Assembly (NCBI GenBank): GCA_030680295.1
Contig: JAUXVU010000023.1
Span: forward strand, 186,001-250,000
Source: Moraxellaceae bacterium
GTDB taxonomy: Bacteria > Pseudomonadota > Gammaproteobacteria > Pseudomonadales > Moraxellaceae
DNA: 64,000 bases
Direction of reading: 5' to 3'
Shown: positions 1-9,494 of the stretch, piece after piece
Position numbering within the stretch: position 1 is the stretch's first letter
Layout of the letters: each line of letters begins with the position of its first letter
Made by a program: the position numbers and the translations under genes
Notes under the pieces: model-generated
Databases searched by the model: none
Seen by the model: the letters and a program-made list of their open reading frames with translations, nothing else
Told to the model about the DNA's origin: nothing

Positions 1-8
1 CTCGTCGT

Positions 9-1403
9 CTAACGTGCGGCATCCTCGGGTTCTAATTTCAGCGCCAAAATAATGTTGGTGCCGCGACGATTCACCGTTATTGGTACGGTGGCATTAGCAG
101 AGAGCTTCCGTACTTCCGCAACAAATTCTCTAGCTGTATTAATTGGCTTATTCGCAACGCGCGTAATGACATCACCCACAACGAGACCAGAATCAGCACC
201 AGAGCCCGCTACAACACGAGTAACCAATGCACCACCTTCTAATTTTAAGCGTGCTTTTTCAGGAGCTTGTAGATCGCGCAAAGTCATGCCTAAACGTGAT
301 AAGTCTGGTGTTTTAGTCGTAGTTTCAGCGACTGGTACTGCTTCCTCTGGAATCGGCTCGATTTTCACTTTTAATAATACCGGCTTCCGATCACGCACGA
401 TATTTAAGTCATAACTCTCACCAACTGTTGCACGACCAATAGCCTGAGGTAACTCAGCAGCTAAATTAATTGACTTGTTGTCAAAACGAACTACAACGTC
501 ACCCTGCTTTAAACCAGCTTTATCTGCCGGTGAGCCTGGCTCAACATTTGCGATCAAGGCACCCGCGGGACGTGACAAGCCGTAAGCATCCGCTAAATTC
601 TTAGTGACTTCCTGAATAGCTACCCCTAGGTAACCGCGATTTACCTTACCTTGATCTTGTAACTGAGCTACAACTTCCATGGCCACATCGATGGGAATAG
701 CAAACGATACCCCCATAAAACCACCAGAACGGCTATAAATTTGCGAGTTAATACCAATCACTTCACCATTAGCATTAAACAAAGGGCCACCCGAATTACC
801 GGGATTAATCGCAACATCAGTCTGGATAAAAGGCACATAAGCTTCGCTAGGCAAAGCACGTGATTTGGCACTAACAATCCCAGCAGTGGCCGAATAGTCA
901 AAACCAAAAGGTGAACCAATAGCTAAGACCGCCTCGCCTACCCTCAGCTTGCTTGGATCACCAATTTTCACGGCATTGATCGATTTTGCATCAATTTTCA
1001 ATAGCGCAATGTCGGTACGTGGATCGGTACCGATAACCTTGGCTTCAATCTCACGACGGTCATTTAGTCGAACCATTACACTATCGGCGCCATCAATAAC
1101 GTGATTATTTGTAAGCACGTAACCTTCATTGCTGATAATAAAACCTGAACCAAACGATTGTCTGGCACGCGGAGATTCTGGTTGCGTTTCAATGCCATAA
1201 AATCGGCGTAATAATTCTTGAAACTCTTCATTAACGTTATTTACAGGCCGCGAACGTGACGTCGCACTGATATTAACCACAGACGGACTCGTAGCCTCCA
1301 CGATAGCCGCAAAGTCAGTAGCCGCCATTGCAGTCGATGCACCACCTGCCAAACCGAAACTCAATGACAACAACAGCACCAAGCCATGCTGACGTAATCT
1401 CAT
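9..1403 (-). CDS. mucD: Periplasmic DegP/MucD-type serine endoprotease
   Basis: Trypsin-like HtrA-family protease and chaperone that degrades misfolded envelope proteins. The 464-residue protein has a Sec signal peptide (cleavage likely after AMA, residue 27). The catalytic triad is visible as His101 in TNNHVID, Asp131 in RTDIALL and Ser204 in GNSGGPL, followed by two PDZ domains (about 255-345 and 365-460). Length and two PDZ domains match DegP/DegQ/MucD. GGGAG lies 7 nt before the ATG. It is divergent from nadB. In Pseudomonas aeruginosa mucD closes the algU-mucABCD operon beside nadB. Here algU-mucABC are absent between mucD and nadB, so the symbol rests on family and neighbourhood; degP or degQ would be equally defensible. 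Confidence 0.93.
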   Translation of the reverse strand: MRLRQHGLVLLLSLSFGLAGGASTAMAATDFAAIVEATSPSVVNISATSRSRPVNNVNEEFQELLRRFYGIETQPESPRARQSFGSGFIISNEGYVLTNNHVIDGADSVMVRLNDRREIEAKVIGTDPRTDIALLKIDAKSINAVKIGDPSKLRVGEAVLAIGSPFGFDYSATAGIVSAKSRALPSEAYVPFIQTDVAINPGNSGGPLFNANGEVIGINSQIYSRSGGFMGVSFAIPIDVAMEVVAQLQDQGKVNRGYLGVAIQEVTKNLADAYGLSRPAGALIANVEPGSPADKAGLKQGDVVVRFDNKSINLAAELPQAIGRATVGESYDLNIVRDRKPVLLKVKIEPIPEEAVPVAETTTKTPDLSRLGMTLRDLQAPEKARLKLEGGALVTRVVAGSGADSGLVVGDVITRVANKPINTAREFVAEVRKLSANATVPITVNRRGTNIILALKLEPEDAAR

Positions 1404-1567
1404 GTTTAACTCTCCCGACCCAAAACGATAGCATTACATTCAAACGACTATAACGCCTTGCCCAGACGTTGCGTAGACAACAAGCCGATAAAAAAATACC
1501 AACATAAGCGCTGCATACTAGCGTCAGAGCTGCAGGAGTGCTCATACTACGCAAACTTTACACAGGT

Positions 1568-3169
1568 ATGAAAACTTCCATGGCTGTAACCCTTGATTAC
1601 GACGTTTTAATTGTTGGCAGTGGCGCTGCCGGCCTAACCTTAGCGCTGCGTTTGGCCAGTGACTTGCGTATCGCAGTGTTATCCAAAGCCGCGCTAACTG
1701 AAGCAAATACTTATTATGCCCAAGGCGGGGTTGCTGCTGTGCTTGATGCCACTGACTCCACGGCAAGCCATGTGCAAGACACGCTGATTGCGGGTGCAGG
1801 CCTATGCCATGAGGACAGTGTGACACGTACCGTTAATGGTGGCCCAGATGCTATTCGTTGGTTAATGGCACAAGGCGTTGCATTTACTTTAGAGGATAAT
1901 TCCGATCAACCGCACTTAACCCGTGAAGGTGGCCACTCCCATCGCCGCATTATTCACGCTGATGATGCTACAGGCCGTGCCATTTCCACCACGTTAGTTG
2001 CGAAGGTCAAAGCCTGTGCCAACGTTGATTTATTAGAGAACCGTGTTGCTGTCGACATCATCACGTCAGCTAAACTCGGCTTACATGGCCCCAATCGTGC
2101 GGTTGGTGCCTATGTACTTAATCAAGAAAGCGGTGAAGTTGAGCTATTTCGTGCACGCTTTGTAGCGCTGGCAACAGGCGGCGCCAGCAAGGCATATCAG
2201 TACACCAGCAATCCTGACATTGCGACTGGCGATGGTATTGCTATGGCGTGGCGCGCTGGCTGCCGTGTCGCCAATATGGAATTTAATCAATTTCACCCTA
2301 CCTGCTTGTACCACCCTAAGGCGAAAAGCTTTCTAATTACTGAAGCTATGCGAGGCGAAGGTGCACAACTCAAGCGACCAGACGGTTCGCGATTTATGCA
2401 GGACTTTGATCGACGTGAAGAGTTAGCACCACGCGACATTGTCGCCCGCGCCATTGACTATGAAATGAAGCGCTTAGGCATTCGTTGTGTTTATTTGGAT
2501 ATTAGCCATCAGCCGGCAGAATTTATTACTGCACACTTCCCTAATATTTATCGCACCCTGATGGACTTAGGGATAGACATCACCAAGGAGGCCATTCCTG
2601 TTGTGCCGGCGGCGCACTTCACTTGCGGTGGCGTCATGGTCAATGAGTTCAGTGAAACTGACATCAATCATTTATACGCCATTGGCGAAACCTCTTTCAC
2701 CGGCCTTCATGGTGCCAATCGCATGGCCAGCAACTCTTTGCTGGAGTGTTTTGTCTATGCCATGGCTGCTGCAGAAGATATTCAGACCAAGCTCGCCAGC
2801 AATCCTAGCGACTTTCCTGAATGCCCTGCCTGGGATGACTCACAAGTGCGTGATCCGGACGAAGACGTGGTGATTTTGCACAACTGGGATGAGCTACGTC
2901 GTTTCATGTGGGACTACGTTGGCATTGTTCGCACCACCAAACGCCTTGAGCGTGCACTACACCGAGTATTATTACTGCAGCAAGAGATTGATGAGTTTTA
3001 TAGCAACTACAAAATTTCCAGCAACTTACTCGAGCTTCGTAATTTGGTGATGGTTGCCGAGCTGATTATTCGCTGTGCACTTGCCCGCAAAGAGTCACGT
3101 GGACTGCACTACACCTTGGACTATCCTGAATTGCTAGCCGAGCCCGCCGACACTATTTTAATGCCCTAA
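1568..3169 (+). CDS. nadB: L-aspartate oxidase
   Basis: Cytoplasmic flavoenzyme that oxidises L-aspartate to iminoaspartate, the first step of de novo NAD synthesis. The FAD-binding GSGAAGL motif sits near the N-terminus. Family blocks [24 protein letters not shown] and [12 protein letters not shown] follow, then a helical C-terminal domain. About 533 residues, the usual NadB length. The start is uncertain: GTG 1538 opens the frame, but ATG 1568 or ATG 1580 better fits the short N-terminus of other NadB proteins, and no strong ribosome site marks any of them. It ends 17 nt inside the convergent ygfX gene. NadB is a paralogue of succinate dehydrogenase SdhA, and the SdhA flavinylation factor gene sdhE lies just beyond. 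Confidence 0.95.
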   Translation: MKTSMAVTLDYDVLIVGSGAAGLTLALRLASDLRIAVLSKAALTEANTYYAQGGVAAVLDATDSTASHVQDTLIAGAGLCHEDSVTRTVNGGPDAIRWLMAQGVAFTLEDNSDQPHLTREGGHSHRRIIHADDATGRAISTTLVAKVKACANVDLLENRVAVDIITSAKLGLHGPNRAVGAYVLNQESGEVELFRARFVALATGGASKAYQYTSNPDIATGDGIAMAWRAGCRVANMEFNQFHPTCLYHPKAKSFLITEAMRGEGAQLKRPDGSRFMQDFDRREELAPRDIVARAIDYEMKRLGIRCVYLDISHQPAEFITAHFPNIYRTLMDLGIDITKEAIPVVPAAHFTCGGVMVNEFSETDINHLYAIGETSFTGLHGANRMASNSLLECFVYAMAAAEDIQTKLASNPSDFPECPAWDDSQVRDPDEDVVILHNWDELRRFMWDYVGIVRTTKRLERALHRVLLLQQEIDEFYSNYKISSNLLELRNLVMVAELIIRCALARKESRGLHYTLDYPELLAEPADTILMP

Positions 3170-3620
3170 CCGCTTTAACTGTATGCCGCCAACGCAAACT
3201 AACGCGTAGGCGGCGCCAGTCCTGAGCCTGTACTTGATCACGCCATAACAGTAATGACCACCTTCTTGGATGCTGCGCGTGTATTGGGTCTTTTTCTTTA
3301 AGCTGCAAACACAGCAGCACCTTCCAATCACGCACGGGGCCATCAAGCTCTGCCAATAACCACTCACCATCAGCCAGCTCTATACGCCACTCCGTGGCTG
3401 TTTGCTGCAGGCTAAGCACTTGTTGCTCGCTGTATGGTGACCTGACTAGCAGCCATATCAGTGCTACTGCTAATACCATGGTCAAGATCAATTGCGGCCA
3501 AGGCATATCACTCAGCAGTAAGCTTGCACAGGCTAAAACCGCCAAAATACATCGGCGCACACGCTCAAAGCGCGAGGGCCTAAGATTTAACTTAGGACGC
3601 CAAACGCTTAAGGACAACAT
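3153..3620 (-). CDS. ygfX: YgfX/CptA-like small membrane protein
   Basis: Small inner-membrane protein of about 155 residues. The start is taken at ATG 3620, overlapping the end of sdhE by 29 nt, because the N-terminal block ([19 protein letters not shown]) reads like YgfX and the longer upstream frame lies inside sdhE. Two adjacent hydrophobic helices (about residues 20-60) are followed by a basic, Trp-rich cytoplasmic domain. In E. coli ygfX lies downstream of sdhE and its product has been reported to affect cell division and to act as a toxin paired with YgfY/SdhE, a pairing that is disputed. The 3' end overlaps nadB by 17 nt tail to tail. Assigned by gene order plus topology; sequence conservation in this family is low. 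Confidence 0.75.
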   Translation of the reverse strand: MLSLSVWRPKLNLRPSRFERVRRCILAVLACASLLLSDMPWPQLILTMVLAVALIWLLVRSPYSEQQVLSLQQTATEWRIELADGEWLLAELDGPVRDWKVLLCLQLKEKDPIHAQHPRRWSLLLWRDQVQAQDWRRLRVSLRWRHTVKAVRALK

Positions 3621-3849
3621 CAATGATATGGACAAATTCTGGATCGTCTGGCTGCTGATAACCCATAAACCACGCCAATAAATCAACGTCCTCTTGTTCC
3701 ATGATGCGTGTAAAGATGGCTTGATCTCGCTCATCAAGCTGCAAATAATGCTGCTCCATAAACGGTTCAAACAACACATCAAGCTCTTTTAGGCCACGAC
3801 GGCATTGCCAGCGCAACTTGCGCTCGGCTTCAGTAAAGGGACGTGTCAT
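3592..3849 (-). CDS. sdhE: FAD assembly factor SdhE
   Basis: Small soluble protein (85 residues) that promotes covalent attachment of FAD to SdhA and FrdA. The hallmark RRGLKELD segment (with the RGxxE signature) occurs at about residues 18-25, and DLLAWFMG near residues 55-62 matches the SdhE/YgfY fold. AGAGAG lies just upstream of the ATG. The gene overlaps ygfX by 29 nt, is convergent with nadB through ygfX, and is divergent from ygfZ with about 100 nt between starts, the arrangement known from other gammaproteobacteria. Confidence 0.93.
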   Translation of the reverse strand: MTRPFTEAERKLRWQCRRGLKELDVLFEPFMEQHYLQLDERDQAIFTRIMEQEDVDLLAWFMGYQQPDDPEFVHIIDVVLKRLAS

Positions 3850-3948
3850 GCTGTGACTCTCTAATTATCATACGATGGCGCATTATAGATCTTGTATTTG
3901 GCACAGCGCGCCCCATATTGCCAATATCAATTCATTGTTGGAGTAAAC

Positions 3949-4809
3949 ATGTCCGTCGCCACGTTATTACCTTGGTCTGTGATTTCCGTGACTGGTCCGG
4001 ATGCCAGCACGTTTTTACAGGGACAGGTCACCACGGATATGCGCGAGTTGAATGCCGGGCAAAGTCGTCCCGGCTGCTTGCTGAACCTGAAAGGCCGCAT
4101 TGAAACCAATTTTTATATTTGCCCACAACATGATGGCTTTTTAATGGTTGTGCATAACAGCCTGCAAGAATCCGCCATCGCCCGCTTAAAAAAATACGGC
4201 GTTTTTTCAAAAGTGGACATTTCAGCCAGTCAACTCAAGGTAGTGGGTTATATCAATCCAACTGCCACTGAGTTCACTTTGCCTGAAAACAGCAATGAAA
4301 GTACCGCCAACCAAGGCGAGTATTGGCTTCGTTTACATGGCGAAAATCGCTTTGTACGCCTCTGTGACCCTAAACAACTTGAAGCAACACTAGGGTCCGA
4401 CACAAACAATCTGGCGACTTGGTTAGCTCACAGCATTGTGGCGGGTGACTGGTTAATCGATGCACAAGCTCAGGGGCTCTATCAGCCGCAGGAGTTAGAC
4501 GCACATACCTTACAAGGTGTTAGTTATCAAAAAGGCTGCTATTTGGGACAGGAGATTGTTGCCAGACTTTATTTTCGTGGCCAGTTAAAAACGTCTCTAA
4601 AGTGCCTTAAAACATCGGTTTTACAGCCGTTAGATATCACGCCTCAGCAAGCTGTTAACGCAAACGGCAAATCAGTAGGCGAAGTTGTGGCCTATGATAC
4701 CTTAGCAGGATTAGCACTGGCCATTGTTCGTAACGAACATGATGAAGTGCAAATTACGCTAGCCAATGGCGAGGTCACACAATGGCTAGCGCAACCATTC
4801 GTTCGCTAA
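3949..4809 (+). CDS. ygfZ: tRNA-modifying/Fe-S maintenance protein YgfZ
   Basis: Folate-binding GcvT-like protein that supports assembly or repair of certain Fe-S enzymes and thereby tRNA modification. The diagnostic motif KGCYLGQE is at about residues 195-202, with the conserved Cys at 197. 286 residues when started at ATG 3949, chosen over an in-frame ATG at 3892 because TTGGAG precedes it by 6 nt and the protein then begins like other YgfZ proteins. Divergent from sdhE. Its TAA shares three bases with the TAG of the convergent downstream gene (4-nt overlap, CTAA). Confidence 0.9.
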   Translation: MSVATLLPWSVISVTGPDASTFLQGQVTTDMRELNAGQSRPGCLLNLKGRIETNFYICPQHDGFLMVVHNSLQESAIARLKKYGVFSKVDISASQLKVVGYINPTATEFTLPENSNESTANQGEYWLRLHGENRFVRLCDPKQLEATLGSDTNNLATWLAHSIVAGDWLIDAQAQGLYQPQELDAHTLQGVSYQKGCYLGQEIVARLYFRGQLKTSLKCLKTSVLQPLDITPQQAVNANGKSVGEVVAYDTLAGLALAIVRNEHDEVQITLANGEVTQWLAQPFVR

Positions 4810-5933
4810 GCCAAGTCTGCTAGCGGGTGTGCACTCACGCCACTCGGCATCTGATAGTAGCCATCTACCCATTCAGGGCTGACACCGGACAACAATGCGG
4901 GCTGCCAGCGTGGGGTTTGGTCTTTATCAATCAATAAAGCCCGCACGCCCTCGGCAAAATCCGGATGCTGTGCACACTGAGTGGAAATCAACCACTCTTG
5001 ACGAAACACATCAGCCAAACTCATTTGGCCAGACTCTGACCATTGCCGCCAAATGAGTGCGGCACTGGTTGGTGAGCCGGCCGCATAAACTTGCTGCGCT
5101 TTTTGCAGCAGTTCAGAGTCCGCTGTCTGTTCACGCCAACGTTGATCCAACTCAACCAAGCTACCTGCACTGCACCACGCCTCAATATCCGCCTGTTGTT
5201 GCTGTAAGGGGCCTGCTGTCAGTGGCAAAGGTGCTAAGGTATTGATGGCCTGTGTCAGCACTTCGCTATTATCTGCTGTGCGGTTTGACCATGCTTGCGC
5301 TGACAGCACATCAAGTAACTGCTGCCATGAGCCAGAGTTAATGGCATGCGTAGCCAACCCTAACCACATCGCATCGGCTGCTTTAAAGTGACAAGCACTC
5401 AGACCTAAAAACAGCCCTATACGACCCGGCAATCGCGATAAAAAGTAACTTCCCCCTACATCTGGAAACAAACCAATAGAGATTTCCGGCATAGCCATAC
5501 GCGTTGTTTCTGTTACCACTCGGAATTGAGCGCCTGAGAAAAGCCCCATGCCACCGCCCATGACAACACCTGTACCCCAAACCAATAACGGCTTGGTATA
5601 ACGATGGATGCGATAATCCAGTCGATATTCACGGGCAAAAAACTCTCCCGCATAAGCAGCATCACCCTGTCCACTACGCGCAAATTCCGTTAACTGACGG
5701 ACATCACCGCCGGCGCAAAAAGCGCGTTCGCCACGACCTCTCAGCAACACTGCCACTACCCTCTCATCTGCCTCCCATGCTTCTAAAGCATCACTTAGGG
5801 CATCAACCATGGCTAAATTAAGTGCATTTAATGAACGCTCAGCATCCAAAGTGGCAACGGCAATTAAGTGACCTGAGGCCGTGGTGAGTGTGTCTAACGC
5901 TAAAACAGAAGTATCCGTCACGATAATGCTCAC
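4806..5933 (-). CDS. 3-hydroxyisobutyryl-CoA hydrolase-like crotonase
   Basis: Crotonase-fold enzyme of 375 residues, longer than enoyl-CoA hydratases and typical of 3-hydroxyisobutyryl-CoA hydrolases of valine degradation. Oxyanion-hole segments FCAGGDVRQL and GVVMGGGMGL are present, as is the subgroup hallmark MPEISIGLFPDVGGSYFLSR. The start codon overlaps the stop of ung by 4 nt (ATGA), so it is co-transcribed with ung and the upstream tetR gene. Family membership is clear; the exact substrate (3-hydroxyisobutyryl-CoA or another hydroxyacyl-CoA) is inferred. Confidence 0.85.
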   Translation of the reverse strand: MSIIVTDTSVLALDTLTTASGHLIAVATLDAERSLNALNLAMVDALSDALEAWEADERVVAVLLRGRGERAFCAGGDVRQLTEFARSGQGDAAYAGEFFAREYRLDYRIHRYTKPLLVWGTGVVMGGGMGLFSGAQFRVVTETTRMAMPEISIGLFPDVGGSYFLSRLPGRIGLFLGLSACHFKAADAMWLGLATHAINSGSWQQLLDVLSAQAWSNRTADNSEVLTQAINTLAPLPLTAGPLQQQQADIEAWCSAGSLVELDQRWREQTADSELLQKAQQVYAAGSPTSAALIWRQWSESGQMSLADVFRQEWLISTQCAQHPDFAEGVRALLIDKDQTPRWQPALLSGVSPEWVDGYYQMPSGVSAHPLADLA

Positions 5934-6634
5934 AATAATTGAGGAGAAGTAGGTAAAGACCAGTTTATCGTGGGCAAACCACGAGTCTTAAGCCATGCAT
6001 TGGCTTGTGAAAAATGCTGCTGACCAAACCAGCCGCCACGATTAGCGGACAATGGCGATGGGTGGGCAGCGGTTAATACTAAGTGTCGTTGAGTATCAAT
6101 AAAGGCTGCTTTACGCTGCGCAAACTGACCCCACAGCATAAATACGATTGGCTGTTGCTGTTGATTTAACAACCGCAACACAGCATCACTAAATGACGCC
6201 CACCCTAAAGCCGCATGTGATGCCGCGTTACCCTCTTCCACTGTTAACACCGCGTTAAGCAATAACACACCTTGGTCGGCCCATGGACGAAGGTCACCTG
6301 ATATCGGCATCGCTAGATTTAGATCTGCACAGAGCTCGTGCAAAATATTGCGTAATGAGGGAGGAAACTTCACGTTATCCGGCACGGAAAAAGCATAACC
6401 ATGAGCCTGACCTGGACCATGGTAAGGATCTTGCCCCAGAATCACGACACGCACCTGATCAGGCGCAACATGATTAAGCGCAGCAAACACCTGCGACTCA
6501 GCTGGGCAAACCGGGTGTTGCTGCCTAGCCTGCGCAACCGCCTGCGCCAAAGCAACTTGATCAGCTTCTGCCCAATACAGCTTTAGTGCGTTATACCAAG
6601 GCGCTGATAGATTTTGCCCAATCTGCACTACCAC
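5930..6634 (-). CDS. ung: Uracil-DNA glycosylase
   Basis: Removes uracil from DNA to start base-excision repair. The water-activating motif GQDPYHG is at residues 67-73 (Asp69) and the DNA-intercalating loop HPSPLSANRGG begins at residue 191. 234 residues, normal for family 1 UDG. GTG start at 6634, with another GTG at 6628; the start overlaps the stop of the upstream tetR gene and the end overlaps the downstream hydrolase gene by 4 nt. A repair gene sandwiched inside a tetR/acyl-CoA operon is unusual but the reading frames are intact. Confidence 0.96.
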   Translation of the reverse strand: MVVQIGQNLSAPWYNALKLYWAEADQVALAQAVAQARQQHPVCPAESQVFAALNHVAPDQVRVVILGQDPYHGPGQAHGYAFSVPDNVKFPPSLRNILHELCADLNLAMPISGDLRPWADQGVLLLNAVLTVEEGNAASHAALGWASFSDAVLRLLNQQQQPIVFMLWGQFAQRKAAFIDTQRHLVLTAAHPSPLSANRGGWFGQQHFSQANAWLKTRGLPTINWSLPTSPQLL

Positions 6635-7272
6635 AACGCCTTGAGTTGATAAGTTAAGGCTTCACGAATCCAATTTGGCCGCTGTGTCATAACCCCTGCA
6701 ATGAGTCCTTCATACTCAATACGGCGCACCGTCGCCAACATACAGCGCGAAGCTTGCTCAGGATCCGACAACTCAAGAGCCTCAAACCATGGCTTCATCA
6801 ATGCGACAGAACGCCGTAATAACTCACCGACAGCATCACGAAGTGCCGGGTTATTTACTGCGGCATGCCAAAAAGCATATTCCAGCACGAGCTGGTCTCG
6901 GTGATCAGCTAAACGCCCATGAATATAGTCAACACCTAGGTCTACAAAACCCTGCTCTAGCAGTTGACGATTCTCAGCTGCTTTTAATGTGGCAAACTTA
7001 GCTTCTGCTTCTGCCCAAAAAGGTTCCGTGAAATTCTGGAAAGTTTCTTGGGCAAATAGCTCCATCGACTCATTAATGAGCGCTTGAATGTCGCGAAAAT
7101 AATACGTTGTTGATGCCAATGGCACATCAGCAGCTTCAGCAACCGCACGATGGCGCACGCCGCGAATGCCATCATTAATAATCACTTGCCATGCAGCGCG
7201 CAAAATATGCAGACGACGCTCATCACCACGCGCCTGCCGATTAACCATATAGGTGGGATTTATTTCACTCAT
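6628..7272 (-). CDS. TetR-family regulator, candidate lipid-regulon repressor
   Basis: One-component regulator of 214 residues. The N-terminal TetR helix-turn-helix spans about residues 18-65 (AAWQVIINDGIRGVRHRAVAEAADV followed by STTYYF), resembling the BetI/DesT-type subgroup. The C-terminal ligand domain is of usual size. It is first in an operon with ung and a hydroxyacyl-CoA hydrolase-like gene. A palindrome at 7287-7300, only 15 nt before the start codon, is shared with five other lipid-gene promoters in the window, so autoregulation and control of those genes is the simplest inference. The ligand is unknown; an acyl-CoA would fit. Confidence 0.88.
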   Translation of the reverse strand: MSEINPTYMVNRQARGDERRLHILRAAWQVIINDGIRGVRHRAVAEAADVPLASTTYYFRDIQALINESMELFAQETFQNFTEPFWAEAEAKFATLKAAENRQLLEQGFVDLGVDYIHGRLADHRDQLVLEYAFWHAAVNNPALRDAVGELLRRSVALMKPWFEALELSDPEQASRCMLATVRRIEYEGLIAGVMTQRPNWIREALTYQLKALW

Positions 7273-7286
7273 GCTTTATCACGATA

Positions 7287-7300
7287 TGACTAGACAGTCG
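7287..7300. promoter_or_regulatory. TGACY-N4-RGTC palindrome, site A
   Basis: Reads TGAC-TAGACA-GTCG, with the inner GACT/AGTC halves perfectly inverted. It lies 15 nt upstream of the start codon of the TetR gene ending at 7272, where a bound repressor would block transcription. One of six similar sites, all before lipid-related operons. Inferred operator. Confidence 0.55.
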
Positions 7301-7330
7301 TAGCATAACGACTCTGACAGTAGAAACAAG

Positions 7331-7360
7331 AAAAGGCCCACGTAGGGCCTTTTCTTTTTC
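7331..7360 (-). terminator. Rho-independent terminator after ompA-like gene
   Basis: Nine-bp perfect stem AAAAGGCCC / GGGCCTTTT with a 5-nt loop, flanked by T-rich tracts on both strands, 15 nt beyond the stop of the OmpA-like gene. It ends that transcript. The opposite strand also shows a T-rich tract. Confidence 0.85.
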
Positions 7361-7374
7361 ATTACACTACAAGT

Positions 7375-8499
7375 TTATTTCTGGATGCGGAACTCAACAC
7401 GACGGTTGGTTTCACGACCAATTTCAGTATCATTGCTGGCGATTGGACGTGCTTTACCAAATCCAAGTGCTGTTAAACGATTAGCATCAATACCGTAACC
7501 GACTAAATAATCACGAACTTCATTTGCGCGATCGCGAGACAGTTTCAAGTTATAGGCTTCGCTACCAATGCTGTCAGTGTGACCAGAAATGGTAATACGT
7601 GCCTGTGGGTCAGAGCGCAAGAATGACACTACATTTTCCATCAAGCGCTGAGCATTTGTAGTTAGTCGTGCTGAGTTGAACTCAAAGGTGATGTCACGCA
7701 TAACCAAGGTTTGCTCAATCACACAACCATTGGCATCAACACGAGCACCTGCAGGGGTGTTTGGACATAAGTCACGATCATCTGGCACACCGTCACCATC
7801 TGAGTCCAAAACAACTGCTGGAGCAACTTCTTGCACCACAACACGCTCAACCGGCACTTCTTTAATAACGACTTTTTCAACTTCACGAACGACTTCACGT
7901 GGAGCGCCTAAACCCATTTCCAAACCTAACATGGCACGATAATCAACCATGCCGTCTTGCCCTTGGAATTGATAGTCATCGTAAATAGCGCGTAGTTCAC
8001 CACGAAGACGCAACTGCTCATTACCAAAAATAGCACGAGTAAAGCCTGCACCTACGTTTAGGTAAGGTGTAAATTTATCATCTGAACTACCAATAACGTC
8101 GTTATATACGCCACCTAAGCCCGCTAAAATATAAGGAGTAAACTCAGAGCGTTGGCCAAAGGCATATTGCAGATCTACACCAAAACCATTTTGGTAATAA
8201 TCAGTGCCCGAAGAGCCACCAGTTTCGATGGTTGAGCCAAAGTATTGGCCTTCAACCCACAAACGATCACTTAAGCGCTTACCAACACCGGCTTGCACAC
8301 CAAAGCTATCACCCGGATTGCCGGTAGGAACACGCTTGTCATCAGGGACAAGATAAAAACCACCAAAGTACACATACGTGTCATAGCTGCTACCGTCATC
8401 AGCTGCATGAGCGGCACCGGCCAAGCCTAAAATAGAGGCTGCGGCAAGTAGCTTGGTGGCTTTAGTAATGTGACACTTTGTTTTGGTCATGTTTATCAT
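7375..8499 (-). CDS. OmpA/OprF-family outer-membrane protein
   Basis: Outer-membrane beta-barrel protein anchoring the envelope to peptidoglycan. About 374 residues from ATG 8499, chosen because AGGG lies 8 nt upstream. Signal peptide cleaved after AHA. Then an 8-strand OmpA-like barrel (about 30-205), a charged Val/Glu-rich linker, a calcium-binding thrombospondin type 3 repeat (DSDGDGVPDDRDLCP, with paired Cys), and a C-terminal OmpA peptidoglycan-binding domain (FEFNSARLT, ISGHTDSIGS, LSRDRANEVRDYL). Monocistronic, with its own terminator. Confidence 0.92.
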   Translation of the reverse strand: MINMTKTKCHITKATKLLAAASILGLAGAAHAADDGSSYDTYVYFGGFYLVPDDKRVPTGNPGDSFGVQAGVGKRLSDRLWVEGQYFGSTIETGGSSGTDYYQNGFGVDLQYAFGQRSEFTPYILAGLGGVYNDVIGSSDDKFTPYLNVGAGFTRAIFGNEQLRLRGELRAIYDDYQFQGQDGMVDYRAMLGLEMGLGAPREVVREVEKVVIKEVPVERVVVQEVAPAVVLDSDGDGVPDDRDLCPNTPAGARVDANGCVIEQTLVMRDITFEFNSARLTTNAQRLMENVVSFLRSDPQARITISGHTDSIGSEAYNLKLSRDRANEVRDYLVGYGIDANRLTALGFGKARPIASNDTEIGRETNRRVEFRIQK

Positions 8500-8600
8500 A
8501 TTTAATGCCCTCGAATTATTAACGGCAAGATTACCCGAATTTTGTCTGAACCACACAAACAAACTACAAAAATCATACAAAAAGCCGATAGATGACTTAC

Positions 8601-9422
8601 TCAGCGTTTACGCGTATTACTTTGATTTAAGAGCTGAAACAAGCTATCCATACGCTCACCTAAATGTGCTTGCATTGCTTTTTCCATGGCACGCGACAAC
8701 TCTGCTGAGACCGCCAAATCTGCCAAGGGACGAAGGCGCCAAACAACATCAGCTAAGCGTGGCACATCAGCAGCAGGAGGCAGCTCACTGCTGCCATAGA
8801 CATCAAAAACATGCTTAACAACCAACTTAACAAACGCGCCGGCTACTTGATCCACATTAGCGCGCATTCCAGTTAGCAAATCCAGCAACGACATTAGCGG
8901 AATACCAATGCCCACCAGCTCAACACCGGCATTAAATAAACGAGGGCTAGGTGCTTTAAAGCGTGCACCATCAACCGATATCAGGCCTGCTTGAATGGCC
9001 CGCGCTAATAACTCAGGCGAGAACTGACGACCAAACAATGCCATCAACTCAGATAATTCATAAAAAGCAGGAATTTCTTCCGTCCACGGCGAGGTAATGG
9101 CCTGCTCTAGACCTAGCAGCTGCGACAGATCATGACCGCGCTCCCAAGCTTCAATCATTTCAGCAATATTTGATAAGGTATAACCCTTGGCCAACAGTGG
9201 GCCAATGACTCTTAGGCGCGCCAAATGTGCACTGGAATATATTCCGGTGCGGCCGCGAATCTCGGGTGGTGGAATAAGGCCTTTGTCTTGGTAGGCGCGA
9301 ACATTACGAACCGTCATGTCAGCCGCCTGCGCAAGCTCATCAATAGTGAACTCACGATTAGCGCTTGGCGCAGCCGAGGCGCCTAAGCCATTTATTGTTA
9401 TTGTTGCATCCGACGGTGGCAT
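8601..9422 (-). CDS. MerR-family transcriptional regulator
   Basis: 273-residue regulator with an N-terminal MerR winged helix (about 24-92): FTIDELAQAADMTVRNVRAY, then GLIPPPEIRGRTGIYSSAHLARL. The C-terminal domain is about 180 residues with no Cys cluster, so a metal sensor is unlikely; an organic ligand or partner is more probable. It lies between the fadB-like operon and the ompA-like gene. ATG 9422 has no clear ribosome site. Target genes unknown; the neighbouring beta-oxidation operon is a candidate only by proximity. Confidence 0.85.
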   Translation of the reverse strand: MPPSDATITINGLGASAAPSANREFTIDELAQAADMTVRNVRAYQDKGLIPPPEIRGRTGIYSSAHLARLRVIGPLLAKGYTLSNIAEMIEAWERGHDLSQLLGLEQAITSPWTEEIPAFYELSELMALFGRQFSPELLARAIQAGLISVDGARFKAPSPRLFNAGVELVGIGIPLMSLLDLLTGMRANVDQVAGAFVKLVVKHVFDVYGSSELPPAADVPRLADVVWRLRPLADLAVSAELSRAMEKAMQAHLGERMDSLFQLLNQSNTRKR

Positions 9423-9494
9423 GTGCAGCTGGTCTCACTTCAAGTAGCCTAACTATACCGCAGTCTTTTCCTTATCGTCGCCCCCAAAACGCAT

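Noticed and set aside
52-414. 120-residue plus-strand open frame opposite mucD
   Set aside because: It lies wholly inside the mucD coding sequence on the other strand, has low-complexity Thr/Ser/Pro-rich composition and no ribosome site; a shadow of mucD codon use.
3621-3782. N-terminal extension of ygfX back to 3782
   Set aside because: It would overlap almost all of sdhE, has no family character, and the YgfX-like protein starts naturally at 3620.
3153-3849. sdhE-ygfX as a toxin-antitoxin pair
   Set aside because: The pair has been discussed as such in E. coli, but SdhE's flavinylation role is well established and nothing in this sequence supports an antitoxin function.
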